From: Eurosta solidaginis
Taxonomy: Eukaryota > Arthropoda > Insecta > Diptera > Tephritidae
NCBI RefSeq assembly: GCF_040869045.1
Contig: NC_090319.1
Span: forward strand, 229,207,832 to 229,271,831
DNA: 64,000 nucleotides
Reading direction: 5' to 3'
This document shows, in pieces, positions 17,960 through 29,713 of this stretch (positions are counted from its first letter, which is position 1; each line of letters begins with the position of its first letter). The position numbers and the translations under genes are program-made. The notes beneath the pieces were generated by a model, which was not told the DNA's origin, ran no database searches, and saw only the letters and a program-made list of their open reading frames with translations.

Positions 17960-20900
17960 TTAATTTCGATTGTGTTTATTATTTCCTGGTTTCGTGGTCT
18001 CTCCGGTCTCCGATGAATGGTATGCCTTTAGTTCGGCAATGCTTGCCGTCTTCTCCTTCCCGCTATCGATTTTCCTTAGTTTGACAATTACTGGGGAGAC
18101 ATACACCAGGATTTGGTAAGGGCCATCATACTTGGGTGCCAATTTCGCTGCAAATCCCTCCGCAGCCTTTGACAAGTGGTGGTCCTTGGCAAGGACCAAC
18201 TCGCCGACTACGGGGGTCCATTTTCTCCGCCGTAGGTTGTAATGACGTGCTTGATCTACTGCTGCCCGCTCCATATTCTGCCTCACTATTCTGAAGGCCT
18301 CCTGCTTTCTGCTGGACTTCTCCTCGGCCGTAGCGAGAGCTGCACCCGTCCCAACGTTGACTACATCGAATAGGGCTCCTGGCAGTCGTGGCTCTCGTCA
18401 TTGCACGAGGAAAGTTGGGCTGTAGCCTGTAGAAGCGTTGACACTACTATTTATCGCTAGCCCAATTTCCGGGAGGAGGTCACCCCATCGCTTATGTTTT
18501 GAGTTGGTGAGCTGCGCTATGATACGTTTGATGGTCCTGTTGGCTCGTTCTGTTGGGTTTTCTTGGGGAGTATAGGGTGCGGTGTATTGTTGTCGTACGC
18601 CAACTTCCTTAAGGTAGCGCTGCCAGAGCGTGCTACAGAACTGTGCGCCGTTGTCGGATATGAGTACTTTGGGGACGCCAAACCTTGCGAGTATCCGTTC
18701 CCTGAAAGCTCGGCGAAGGCCATCTGCGGTAGCACGCCTCATGGGGATCAATTCCACCCACTTGCTGAATCGGTCGAAAAATACCAGTAACATGGTGTTT
18801 CCGTGTGTAGACCGTGGTAGGGGTCAAACGAAGTCGACGCAGACCGTGGCAAATGGTTCCTGGGCTACCTGTGAGAGCATCTTTCTGGCTGGCTTTTGTT
18901 GTGTTTCCTTGTATTTCTGGCAGGATTCGCAATGACGTGCATACCGGCTGATGTCAAGGAACATACCGGGCCAATAATATCGGTCGGCGACTCGTGCTAC
19001 TGTCCGGCGGATACCCATGTGTCCCGCGCTTGGTATGTCATGATTTTCCTGTAACACTCGCTGTCTGAGTGGTGTGGGCACACACAATTTCCATGGTACC
19101 GCCTCTTCGTCGTGTGACCGGCAGGGAATATGGCGGTATAAGTGTCCATCCTGTATCGTATAGTCGGCGTATTTCTCCGGGTTGGTGCGTACCTCGCTGA
19201 CCCGCTTGTGCCACCACTTGCATTGTGGTTCCGTCGTCGTGGTAAATCGTAATGTTTCCAGCGGCTGTCGAGATAGAGCGTCCGCCACCAGGTTGAGCTT
19301 TCCCTTACGATACTCAATGTCGAAGGTGTGCTGCTGTAGTTCTAAGGCCCATCGCGCTATGCGGCCAGAAGGGCTCTCAATGGAATTTAGCCACCTTAGT
19401 GACATGTGGTCGGTTATTAGTTTAAATTTGTAGCCTTCCAAGTATGGCCTCATCTTACGGATTCCCCAAACGATGGCCAGACACTCCTTTTCGGTGGGTG
19501 AATAGTTGGCCTCTGCCTGGTTGAGCTTCCGGCTGGCGTAAGCGATCACTCGCTCGCCCTCTTCTAACTCCTGTGTCAGCACTGCCCCCAGGCCGTAGTT
19601 ACTCGCGTCCGTCTGCATGGTGAACGTTTTCGTGAAATCCGGGCATGCAAGTATGGGTGCTTCAGTGAGTTTCCGTTTGATGATGTCGAAGGCTTCTTAC
19701 TGCTCGGTTCGCCATCTCCAATGCTTGCCTTTCTTTAACAGGGCGGTGAGCGGCTGGGCACGAAACGGCGGTATCACGAGGTTATTCCTAGGTATTGGCG
19801 TACTTCTTTCGCGCTGGTCGGTGGCTTCAGCGGCAACCTTTTCTGGGTCCGTGTGGATACCTTTATCGCTGAACACGTGGCCCAGGTATTTGAGTTCTTT
19901 CCTAAAGAAATCACACTTCTCTGGATTGATCCTGAGGTTGGCGCGCTGTAGTCGTAACATCACCTCTCTTAAATTTCGGATGTGTTCCTCTAAAGTTGTG
20001 CCTATGACGATAATATCATCCAGGTACGCAAAAGCATGGGGCTCCATTTCTGGCCCAATGACCTGGTCGAGCGCCCTCTGGAACGTTGCGGGTGCCGAGT
20101 GCAAACCAAAGGGCATGACACGCCACTGGAACAGGCCGCGTCCGGGTACCGTGAAAGCCGTGTAGGGGCGACTGTTTGATTCCAGCGGTTTTTGCCAGTA
20201 GCCGTTCTTCAAGTCGAGGCTACTTGTGTATTTCGCTTGTCGTAGTTTGTCCAAGATGTGCTGTATCCTTTGCAGCGGGTATGCGTCGGGAACTGACTTG
20301 GCATTGAGCTGCCGGTAGTCCACGCAAAGCCTCCACTTACCGTTCTTTTTCATAGCTAACACGATCGGGGCGCTATGTGGGCTGCAGGATGGCTCGATGC
20401 ATCCCTTCGCGAGGAGCTCGTCGATCTCGTTGTTAATTATGCTCTGCATCGCTGGATTGCGCGGGAAATACCGTTGCTTGATGGGACGGTCGTCAGTCAG
20501 TATGATCTTGTGTTCGTCTACCGTCGTCACTCCGCTCATGGCCTCGAACTTTTTGAGTTCTACTGCCAGAAATTCTCGTATGCGATCCGCCTCGCCTTCT
20601 ATACCACTATGTTCATTGCTGGGTGTGTCGCCGTTAATTCCGTTCCTGACGTCGTACTTGCCGTTCCTCGCACTCGGTGGTGTTATACTCTGAATGGTCT
20701 CCGCCGTGGCTCCAGGAGGCGGTGTGTGCTGAGCAAGGGATCTGGTTAGCACGAGGTGTCCTCCTCCACATGATATGGCTGCTCCTAGGCTCCCCAACGT
20801 ATCTAGGCCAAGTATAATGTCGTCGATTGCCCCGGTCATCACATGTAGGACTGTATGCAATGACGAATCTCCGAGGCGTACCTCTGTCCTTACGGCATCG

Positions 20901-21190
20901 AAAATCGTAGTGCTGACTCCGTTGGCCATTGTTATTTCGATGGCCACTCTTACCCTCTCCCCACTTCCAGAACTCACCACGTGATTCGCGAGGGTGGCTG
21001 AAACGAAGCTACTTGAGGCCCCTGTATCGATAACTGCCTCCGACGATACTGCTCCAATCTGAGCTGGGGCATATAGGCGACCGTGTTCCTGGTACATGAC
21101 TACCGCTGATTCGGCGCTGGGTTCAGTGGGCTCACCGCGCCTTGTCCTTGGTGAAGCCCTCCGTCGTTTCCCTGACGTCGACGGCAGCAT
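17960..21190 (-). pseudogene. Element D pol (protease, RT, RNase H, integrase)
   Basis: The minus-strand frame begins at 21190, overlapping gag by about 90 bp in another frame, so a frameshift from gag is likely. Protease: AVIDTGASSSFV near 21030. RT: LCVDYRQLN, SLDLKNGYWQ, VMPFGLHSAPATFQ and AYLDDIIV, then LGHVFSDKG. The connection region after EKVAAEA is scrambled. RNase H: TDASNYGLGAVL, TDHMSLRWL and ADALSRQ. Integrase: H..H and CESCQ zinc ligands, then VCVDF, ISDNGAQF and NPTERANR supply the DDE triad, with a C-terminal GPYQIL module. Nonsense codons lie at about 19697, 18824 and 18398, all in one frame. Confidence 0.9.
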
Positions 21191-22350
21191 TCAATCGTGC
21201 GTATATCGTTTCGACCGCACTCCCAACAAAAAATTGTCCGTGGGTTACGACATCTCCTTGCATAGTGTCCTTCTTGGCCACACCTTCTACATACCCTGCT
21301 CGGATCGAAAACCCGAGTTTCTGGTGGTGAGTGGCGCTGTACCCTCGGTGGCTGCTGGTGGGATGATCGTTCCGACTGCGGTGATGAAGCTGTAGTTTTG
21401 TCACCAACGACGTGTCTCGCTATTTCGCGACGTGATCCATCTGATGTCCGTCGGTAACCTTCGTGGATACCTTCATATTCCTCGGCGAGAGAGATGAGTT
21501 CTCCTAGGGTGTTGAAATCTCTTCGGCGAATGTAGAGTAAATAATCGAGGTGGCTATTGCGGAAAATTCTTTCCAGGCGTTGCTCGTTGCTGTATCCGGC
21601 GTGTCTCATCAAGCTTTGTATCCCTAGGACATAATCTTTATATCTTTCGCGGGCGTGCTGCCTTCGTTGCCGTATTTCGTCGTCGAGACGCTCGAAGTAC
21701 CTGGCTGGTAGAAAGAAGCTTAAAAAGTCGCGCTTGAAGGTCGTCCAGTTGCTCCAGTGTACGTTGTTATTGCGGTACCATTGAAGAGCGGTGCCACCTA
21801 GCAATTCGGGCATTGTTTTTGGGAGCAAGTCTACGTTTAGCGTATAGACATCGGCTAGTTCTTCCAGCCGTTCGACGAAAGCTAGGGGGTCCCGTCCACC
21901 TTCATATTTCACTGACCACTTTCTTACCTGGTCGATGATGGGTGCGAATATAACGGTCGGTGCTTGAGATGCACCGTTGGGTGGTACCGCTACTCCGGAT
22001 GATGCGCACTGTTGTGGGGTTACTGTGTTCCGGGGAGGGAACGCAAACTGGTTGTGCTCAGCTGGTCTATCGGCGATATTCATGGCTCCGCCTCCGTTCG
22101 GCGGGATCGGTGTCTTAGACTCATTTTCCTCACTCGTGTTTGCTGTATTTTACTTCCTATACGCGGCTTCTAAGGATAAAAATTTTGTGTGTAATTCCGA
22201 GTCAACATTTGCTTTTGAAGCCATGGCTGCTATGCGCTTTCTGATTTCTCGGGTGGTGCCTGTCTGCTCAATGCCCAGCTCCTGTGTAATGGATATCAGC
22301 TGCTCCTTTGAAATATTGTCTAGCCACGTGGTTTCAATCTGGTCGGCCAT
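21100..22350 (-). pseudogene. Element D gag with SAP-like N-terminus and CCHC knuckles
   Basis: The start at 22350 gives MADQIETTWLDNISKEQL. Residues 13-45 form a SAP-like helix pair (ISKEQLISITQELGI ... REIRKRIAAM). A TAA at 22150 breaks the frame, which then resumes unchanged. The middle holds the retrotransposon-gag core (WYRNNNVHWSNWTTFKRDF, then a basic RQRRQHARERYKDYV). Near the C-terminus are CRRCGQEGHYARRC, a canonical CCHC knuckle, and FCWECGRNDIRTIECC. Overlap with pol in another frame suggests programmed frameshifting. Confidence 0.9.
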
Positions 22351-22405
22351 TTTTCTGTTAGGTTTCTAGTCAGGAATGTTCCTTCTGACGTTGTACGATT
22401 TGCAG

Positions 22406-22424
22406 GGTACCTGCTCGGGCGCCA
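22406..22424 (-). promoter_or_regulatory. Primer binding site of element D (tRNA-Lys type)
   Basis: Minus strand TGGCGCCCGAGCAGG, two bases from the LTR. It is close to the tRNA-Lys complement TGGCGCCCGAACAGG. Confidence 0.75.
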
Positions 22425-22426
22425 AT

Positions 22427-24031
22427 TGTAACGAAGCTTTTCCTTGCCCCGGTGCTTCTTCAGTAACTGCTGGGGTATACTCGCCGTGTCCAAGGTTCGT
22501 TTACAATGCATTTGTATTTCGGGGCGCCTTGCAAATCGTTTCCATATAAATTCACTTTATTGGTAAATTCCCGAAACTATAATATAAAATGTATAAAATG
22601 TGTATCTATAATTCACTTAATTTCATTGCTTGCTTTATAATTCGTGATGGGCTAGCGGTCCCTCGTGTCCCGTTAGGAACGTTCTGTTAGGGCGCCGTAC
22701 TGGTCGCCGTCTAGGTATGTGTGAATGTGTATCGGTGACGCCTTGCGCCGGCGTGTTCCTATTATGGTTAGTGGCAGTGCTAAGCCTGCTGCGGCCAGCG
22801 TCGTATGCCTGCGTATCTCTGCTGCGGCCAACGTCGTATGTACGCGTAGTTCTGCTGCTGCCAACGTCGTGCGTATTCGTGGCTCTGCCAGCGTCGTATT
22901 TATGGGTGGCTCTGCTGCCAACGTCGTGTGTATGCGTGACTCTGCTGTGGCCAACGTCGTATATTTGCGAAGCTCTGCTGCGGCCAACGTCGTATGTAAG
23001 CGTGACTCTGCTGTGGCCAACGTCGTGTGTATGCGTAACTCTGCTGGCGTCGTGTGTATGCGTGACTCTGCTGTGGCCAACGTCGTATATTTGCGTAGCT
23101 CTGCTGCGGCCAACGTCGTATGTAAGCGTGACTGCTGTGGCCAACGTCGTGTGTATGCATAACTCTGCTGGCGTCGTGTGTATGCGTGAATCTGCCGCCG
23201 AGGATTATGGCGATGGCGCGCGGGCTCTTGACGTTGTGGGCCTTCGCTTAGCGGGGAGCAAGCGTAGTTTAAGGCGTTGTAGAGCGGTCAAAACCAGCTT
23301 ACCCACAATCCTCAACCCACGGCTCTCTCCTATGACGGGAACTGTCTTGCGATGGTCAAAACCGATACGCCTTTCAGATGCCCTTCAATTGCTGCTCAGG
23401 TGACAGTCGCAACTTTGCGCCCCGTTAGGTGAGATCCGTTAGCCTCGGTACAGTCATGTTGTTGCGTTTCACCTCGACTCACTGCTACTGCGGTTGCCGA
23501 CGTACTTCTGCCGCGGATGACGTTTGGCTGAGCGCGGGATCACGATGCTGTGGAGGGCGTTTGCTTGCGAGGGAGCAAGCGTGATCTAAAGCGTTGTAGA
23601 GCGGTCAAAACCTGCTTACCCACAATCTTCAGTCCACGACTTTCTCCTATGAAACGCACTGGCTTGCAATGGTCAAAACCGATATGCCTTCCAGAGCGCT
23701 CCAATAGTAGCTCCGGTCGCAACCACAACCGCGTGCTGACTGCCTCCTGTCTTCTCGTGTTGCCCTTTTTATAGCCAATAGTCTTGATGTTGCTAGCATA
23801 GTTCGTTGCGTTGCCATGGTTACGGTGTTGCTGTGGCGTGTTGCGGCAACTTGTTGCGCTAGTGATGTTTCTGACACTTGTTTGTGTCCCGTGTTGTGTT
23901 GGCAATGTTGCTAAGTTTTTATGATGTTTCAGAGACTTGTTTGTGTCTCGTGTTGTCTGTAGTACTGCTCCTGTGTTATGGGGTGGTGGTTTTGTGTGGG
24001 CCAAATTAATGGATTATATTTGGTCCTCACA
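22427..24031 (-). repeat. 5' LTR of element D
   Basis: A 1605-bp LTR with a minisatellite at about 22770-23190 and a TATA box at 23763-23773. It ends TCCTCACA, followed by the AGTA duplication. Confidence 0.95.
22770..23190. repeat. Minisatellite in right LTR of element D
   Basis: Same unit as in the left LTR, with a partly different order and number of variants. One unit near 23130 has lost two bases, which breaks the otherwise open frames. Confidence 0.9.
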
Positions 24032-25567
24032 AGTATACCTATTCAACATGAAAGACCCCTCTTCAAAACTTTCGAGAATAAGGCTAGGACTAGCTGAATA
24101 TAATTTCACTATTGTATATATTAAAGGTAAATTAAATGTTGGTGCTGATGCACTATCGCGTATTACAATCGATCAGATTAAGGAATCGAACAAACAAATT
24201 TTAGCAGTACAGACAAGATCAATGACAAAACAGGCAAACGACAATAATCTTCCTAGGAAAACAGACAAAAACGACGAAAAACAACTTACTTTACACGTTG
24301 ACAACAAATTTTCATTTAATTTTTCGAAAAAAATTCCACGGATAAGATCTGAAATTTCGTACGATAAAAATAATACAACAAAAAGTTTAAGAATTTTTGC
24401 GCATATGAAACATAAAAAACTCGAGTTACTTAGTTTTGAGCTTGTTAACGAAATAATGACTTTAGAGAAATTACTTTCGAGGCTTGAATCAGAAGCCGGC
24501 AAACGCAAAATTAAGAAAATTTAATGGCCTAAAAATTATATTTTATTCAAACATTATACCATTACAAATTTCAAAGATATTGGAAATAAGATTTTAAAAT
24601 CATTAGAAATTATTTTAACAGATCCAGTGGAGACAGTAACAGATGACGATACAAAATTAAAGCTAATGAAAATTTACCATAACCATCCCATTTCTGTGGA
24701 CATTGCGGAATGAAAAGACTTTACGCAAAACTACGAACAAAATTTTATTGGAAGAACATGACTAGTGATATAGCGAAATATATCAAAAGTTGTAATGATT
24801 GAACACGGTAACAAGTTCGCAGTTACCATGATTTGCGACATGACCGAATATCTGCTATACCAGACAAATCAGCAAAAACAATTGCTTCAGCCATTTTCGA
24901 AACATTTATTTTAACCTACGGCGTAATGAACGCCATAAAATCAGATTAATGTACAGAACTTAAAAATGAATTATTTGAAGAATTAACTAAACTTTTAAAT
25001 ATTAAACATAATTTTTCAACTGCATACCATCACGAAACTGTGGGTACAATTGAACGTAATCATAGAGTTTTTAATGAATACTTACGTGCATATTTAAACA
25101 ATACTTTTTATGATTGGAATATTTACTTAAAATACTTTACTTTCCTACACAATACAACAACTAGCACAGTTTTCGACAATAAATTTTCCCCCTTCGAGTT
25201 AGTATTTGGTAAAAAGGCAACTTTGCCTCATGAATTACGAAAGGAAAAAATTGATCCACTTTACAATGCCGAAAACTACGCTAAAGAAGTTAAATTTAGA
25301 ATGCAAAAAATACATGAAATGGCAAAAAATTTAATAATTAAAAATAAAATACAAACGAAAACATTTTATGATAGAACGGCACGACCATTAGCTATTAAAA
25401 TAGGTGATAAAGTTCTTGTACAAATAGAACCACGCCACAAACATGAAAATATATACCAGGGTCCTTTTTCGGTAATTAAAATTAACGACCCTAATATTAC
25501 AATTTTCGATGAGGTAACAAAAAAAGAAAGAACTGTACACAAAAACAGAATAAACAAAATAAATTAA
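24032..25567 (+). pseudogene. Element E (first copy): RNase H end and integrase
   Basis: The + strand continues RNase H from across element D: VYLFNMKDPSSKLSR, then GKLNVGADALSR and AVQTRSMTKQ, a linker typical of mdg3/blastopia-type pol. The frame stops at 24522. Integrase is degraded: CGMKRLYAKLRTKFYWKN and a zinc region around 24710-24800, then AIKSD near 24940 and the E of GTIERNHRVFNEY at about 25050. A C-terminal module (KIGDKVLVQIEPRHKHENIYQG) ends at TAA 25567. Several stops between 24522 and 25040 make it non-functional. Its last part is repeated in reverse at 34621-34756. Confidence 0.85.
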
Positions 25568-26317
25568 TATATTCAGTAATATTATATTGATATATATATA
25601 CAATTTTATTTACAAACAGCCAAGAAGGCAGAACAAAACAAATACAATTTTAAATGTCGGATTTAGCATGCAATCAATGCCAAATGAAAACACAAAAAAA
25701 AATTTTTTTCCTATATATACTTATAAATCTTAATATAAAATTAGGAAAATGATAATTTATAATTGAATTGTATAAAATTTAAATTTATTATAAAAAAAAA
25801 ACAAAGAAAAAAATATTAACGTAATTCTAACTTTTAATATAAAATTGCTCCGGATGAACGAATTGCAAAAAGGAAGGTACACCCTAATTTTCGTTCATTC
25901 GAACCAATTTATATAGTGTCAAAGAATAGTGTGATCGGTCGAATTGCCAAATTCGTCTTTTTAAAGGAAGGACGATATAAGGATAAACTAACCCTCAAAT
26001 CCGTAATATAACATAATTTATGTGCGTGGAGCTTTAGTTGCATTTGACATTCGCGGGCAGTTGGCAACGCGCATGTCAAATGCAACTGCGGCCCACGTCA
26101 CTGGCAGGAAAAATATGAGAGAGAATAAAATTTTGGACAAGAAGCAGACGGACGTGCTTCAGTTAGTTTGCGTGAATAAAACTGACTTTAAAAAGTAAAA
26201 CACGAGTTTTGTTATTTTGGATTAATGCGTGGTGTAGAAACCCCACGCCGAATATTTTAATCTATAAAAGGGCAACCGTTTGGAGGCGGCACCCTCCATT
26301 GTGGATGTTTGGGCAGG
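25568..26317 (+). repeat. LTR of element E and preceding noncoding end
   Basis: This stretch is repeated in reverse at 33866-34620, and the similarity ends sharply at TTTGGGCAGG, which marks the LTR end near 26317. The LTR start cannot be fixed because both copies continue into integrase. TGTCAAAG near 25917 is a candidate. A TATA box lies at 26263-26270. A pair of inverted 19-20 bp stretches (CATTTGACATTCGCG / CGCGCATGTCAAATGC) occurs at about 26040-26085. Confidence 0.65.
26263..26270 (+). promoter_or_regulatory. TATA box in LTR of element E
   Basis: TATAAAAG, conserved in the reversed copy at 33913-33920. Confidence 0.55.
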
Positions 26318-27565
26318 TGACCTTTGGGTCGTAGGGGCAAATCTTGAAAAATCCCACTTTGAAATGCCTATGTTTCAGATTTCTTTTTAGAGGTATGGTT
26401 CCTTCGGCAAAGTTTCTTATTTTGATCCCTAGAATAAGATTTTCACAGAGCAATGAGCGATTTTTAAATCGACCCGCCCTAGTATGTATGTATTAATAAA
26501 ATTTTTCCTAAGGGTTTTTTTACATATATGAATACAAAAATTTACAATTTTTATTAAGTACGGTGAATTCACATTAAATATAATATATTTTTTGATTACA
26601 ACGGTGCGTCCGTTTATGTAAAACATTTTGGATTTTTTGATAACAACGGTGCGTCCGTTTATATAAAACACTTGGATTTTCTTACTAAAACGGTGCGTGC
26701 GTCTAAATTTAACTACCTCAGTTTTCAACAATTTTAAAATTTTTTCGAACCATTTTATAAATCTCAACATTTGCAGATCTACATTTAATTTTTTTTCTCA
26801 AGTTTCAACTCATTTTACAAATTTACATTTTCTTCAAATTTTTCATATTTTCAAATTTCTAATTTAAAAAACTCCTCAACTCATTTTACAAATTCTCATA
26901 CTTTCAAGCTTCAATTTTTCAAAGCATTTCACAAATCTTCTATTCAAAGTTTCACATGCCTGAATTTCCATTTTTCAAATTTTCATTTTACTTCAGTTTT
27001 TTAATATGTACATTTTCGAACAAAATATCACCATATAAGACTGAGTGAACTAGATTTGCAGTCTCCAGGTACCCTATAAATTTCATGAATTTTTGATATA
27101 AGCGGTGGCGAAAAAACAACTGAATTTTTTTTTGATATAAACGGTGGTTTGTGGAAAACAAATTCAATTTTTTTATATAAAGCGGTGTTCCGTGAAAAAC
27201 CAAACGATTTTTTTTGATATAAAACGGTGGTTCCGTGAAAAACCAATTGAATTTTTTTAATAAAGCGGTGCGTCTGTGAAAATATATAACTTTTTTGTGA
27301 ACCGATTAACACATTTTACCAATTCATACTTATATACATTTGTGCCACTTTAAATTCAATAACTTTTTACAAATTTTTCATACAAGTATACTGCAGTTTC
27401 AATTAATTCTTTTAATAAATTGTTAAACATTTCTCTAGCGACAATTAACTGTAAATCAATTCCCTCTTCCAAAATTTTTTTTCTCTTTTTCCTCTTTTCC
27501 TAATTGTGCTTCATTAATTTCATAGTAGTTTCAACTGGATTTTTTTGATATTCTGATAACTACAT
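26318..27565 (+). other. Leader of element E with two repeat arrays
   Basis: AT-rich untranslated leader. Two arrays lie in it. The first, at 26587-26710, has three units around ACGGTGCGTCCGTTTAT, spaced about 55 bp. The second, at 27098-27290, has five units around CGGTG-x-TCCGTGAAAAACCA, spaced about 48 bp. The rest is low-complexity T- and A-rich DNA without a coding frame. Confidence 0.75.
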
Positions 27566-28760
27566 TTGTACAACTTTAGAGATAGAAAGAGAGTTCACAA
27601 AACTTCTAATTCAGAACCAGATTCCGATAAATTAGGTTCAAGCTCCGAAAGTTTAACTTCATCTTCGACAGAAAAAGTCAAAAAACAGGAAAATAAATTA
27701 TCTTTGTCAGCAGATTTCACAGGCTTCGAAGATTCTTCCAAGGAGAAATGAACTTCAATTTCTTCTAACGTAAACCCAGATCTTAACGATCCAATTAGTA
27801 CAAACGTTGCCTCACCTTCTTCTAATTGAGCTTCAGATCTTAACGATCAAATCATGGCAACAATTAAGGAAAAGAAAGCTTTCATTAACATGTGTGCAAA
27901 TTGTATTAGAGAAAAATACAGCGGTGATCCTCTAGCACTTGAGACGTTTATAGACAAAATTGAATTACTTGAAGAATTCGCTACTGAAAATTTAACTAAT
28001 ACATTGATAGCATTTTTAAAATCAAAACTAGAGGGTAAAGCCCGTCAAGTAATTCCAAGACAAGTAACTTCAGTCAATGAAATTAAAACACCTCTACACA
28101 GCTCTACATACAATAGCAACCATAACGGTAACAATAGCCGTGTTTTTTTTTTACACGTAAACGTCTATATGCTTAAACTTTATATGGACTTCTAAGCGTC
28201 AAACTTTAAATACACCTCTGAAATTGCTGCGCATAAAATGTGTCTACTAAATTTCAATACGCATTATACTCAGATGTAACTGAAATATGTGTTTTTGTTT
28301 CACCCTCTACACTAATTCTATGTATTCTATGTGTGTCCACAATTCATCGCAACTGATTTAGCTATATGTTATACCCTATGGCCATCAGAGGGTTGTGTCT
28401 CCGCTTTTCGGTACACCCTGTGGCTGCAGCTAGTTATTCAGCCACTGCCGCTAGATGGGTCTCCTAAGCATTATCTAAGCGAAAATAGGCGTTTTTTTCA
28501 CGCGCAAACGTAGAGGTATACGCGTGTATAAAAAAAACACGGCTAATAATCAGAGATATCGATATGATAATAGAAATAGATACCAAAATAGTAAAATAGC
28601 AATACACGTTCAAACTCAAATTCAAATACAAATAGCAGTAACAATAGAAGTAACAACTCAAGATCATCAAACGGTAGTAGTAGAAATGCAAACTTACGCG
28701 CTTTAAACGCGGGTGCCCCTCAGGAGCGAACACTGGGGGAGGATGAACTAACGGAGTAAG
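27566..28760 (+). pseudogene. Element E (second copy) gag, split by a MITE
   Basis: A Ser-rich N-terminus starts at 27566 (MYNFRDRKRVHKTSN). Stops at about 27749 and 27827 break it. The core (KKAFINMCANCIREKYSGDP ... FIDKIELLEEF ... FLKSKLEGKARQVIP) resembles the mdg3/blastopia gag capsid region. An Asn-rich tail follows (NSNHNGNN before and NNQRYRYDNRNRYQN after the MITE at 28137-28543) and ends ERTLGEDELTE. No CCHC knuckle is visible. Confidence 0.75.
28137..28543. mobile_element. 407-bp MITE with TA target duplication (Tc1/mariner-like)
   Basis: Ends are GCCGTGTTTTTTTTTTACACG (left) and its near-complement at the right, flanked by TA on both sides (28135-28136, 28544-28545). It interrupts the Asn-rich tail of E gag. 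No coding sequence. The TA duplication suggests a Tc1/mariner-type transposase supplied in trans. Confidence 0.85.
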
Positions 28761-28779
28761 CGAATTTCCCTCACCAATA

Positions 28780-29175
28780 GGCATCTATTGCTTAAACCTA
28801 AATTATTCAGATTTCATAGAATTACAACTTAACGAGTCACAAAAATTTTGTTCTTTCCTAGTAGACACTCAAGCCGACATTTCTCTAATAAAAATAACAT
28901 GTATAGACAGTAATATTTCCTTAAATACAAACGACATTATTAACATTACCGGTGTCACTTCTAATTCAGTTTCTACTTTAGGTAAAATTACAGCAAATTT
29001 AAATTTTTCAAACTTTTCTATTAAACATACTTTACAAGTAGTAAATGAAGACTTTAATATTCCATCCGATGGCATATCGGGTACAGATTTTCTAAACATT
29101 AACAAATGCTTTATTAATTATGAAAGAAACAGAATTTCCTTTTGGGTAGATAATGAAAAAGTCGCGATACCAATC
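28780..29175 (+). pseudogene. Element E (second copy) protease
   Basis: It encodes a retropepsin-like fold: FCSFLVDTQADISLIK at the active site, then NITGVTSNSV, LGKITANL, FNIPSDGISGTDFL and NYERNRISFW. The active site reads D-T-Q in place of the expected D-T-G, a change that should abolish activity. The frame is interrupted at 29180 by a TIR element. Confidence 0.75.
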
Positions 29176-29179
29176 CTAT

Positions 29180-29713
29180 GCTTGAAACACAATGCCGATC
29201 GACGACGATATACGCCGCGTCGGGCGATGACATTTTTCAAATTAAGCCCAGACATTTCGTATACTTAAAACACAATGCCGGGCGAAGTTGACGCTGTTTA
29301 TTCAGAGTAGCCAATATTTAGAAATAAAGATGAAAACAATTAAAACTTTTTTAATTCTCTGCTTTAGCACTTGCCTGCTAAAACACGCCCAAAATGTTAA
29401 GAAATTAACAAACCAAAACAAAAATGTTAAGAAATTAAATTAAAAATTATATGTAAAGAAAAAAAATTTGTTTTTGTATATTATGTTTTCTTTTTTTATA
29501 CTTAAAAAATTAAACAGCAGCAACCCTTGGGATGTTTGTCGTCATCACCCGGCGGCGACGATAGAAATAAACCTATCGTCGCAAAATGATGTCGCGTAAA
29601 TATCGCTCTTAGCGTTTATTGTGTTCACCTTCATGTAATTATGGGGATTCTATTTTTGACAAGGCGATGTTCGTCGCGTTTATTTCGCGGCTTCAGGGCA
29701 TTGTGTTTCAAGC
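29180..29713. mobile_element. 534-bp TIR element in protease-RT linker of E
   Basis: Perfect 17-bp terminal inverted repeats, GCTTGAAACACAATGCC at 29180 and its complement ending at 29713. A third, internal copy of AAACACAATGCC lies at 29266, and GACGATAG / CTATCGTC inverted stretches occur at about 29550-29590. No transposase remains. No clear target duplication was found, so the superfamily is unresolved. Confidence 0.75.

Larger units (their letters stand above)
16097..24031 (-). mobile_element. Element D: nearly complete Ty3/gypsy retrotransposon
   Basis: Two LTRs (16097-17669 and 22427-24031) flank gag and pol on the minus strand. AGTA is duplicated at 16093-16096 and 24032-24035. The primer site next to the right LTR reads TGGCGCCCGAGCAGG, like that for tRNA-Lys. 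The polypurine tract is a G-run at about 17670-17682. Gag has one nonsense codon. Pol is one continuous frame with about three nonsense codons plus a damaged RT connection region. It is the least decayed autonomous element here but cannot be active as it stands. Confidence 0.95.

Noticed and set aside
26040..26085. Inverted CATTTGACA...TGTCAAATG as a MITE
   Set aside because: A short hairpin inside the LTR of E, conserved in its reversed copy at 34085-34135; no target duplication.
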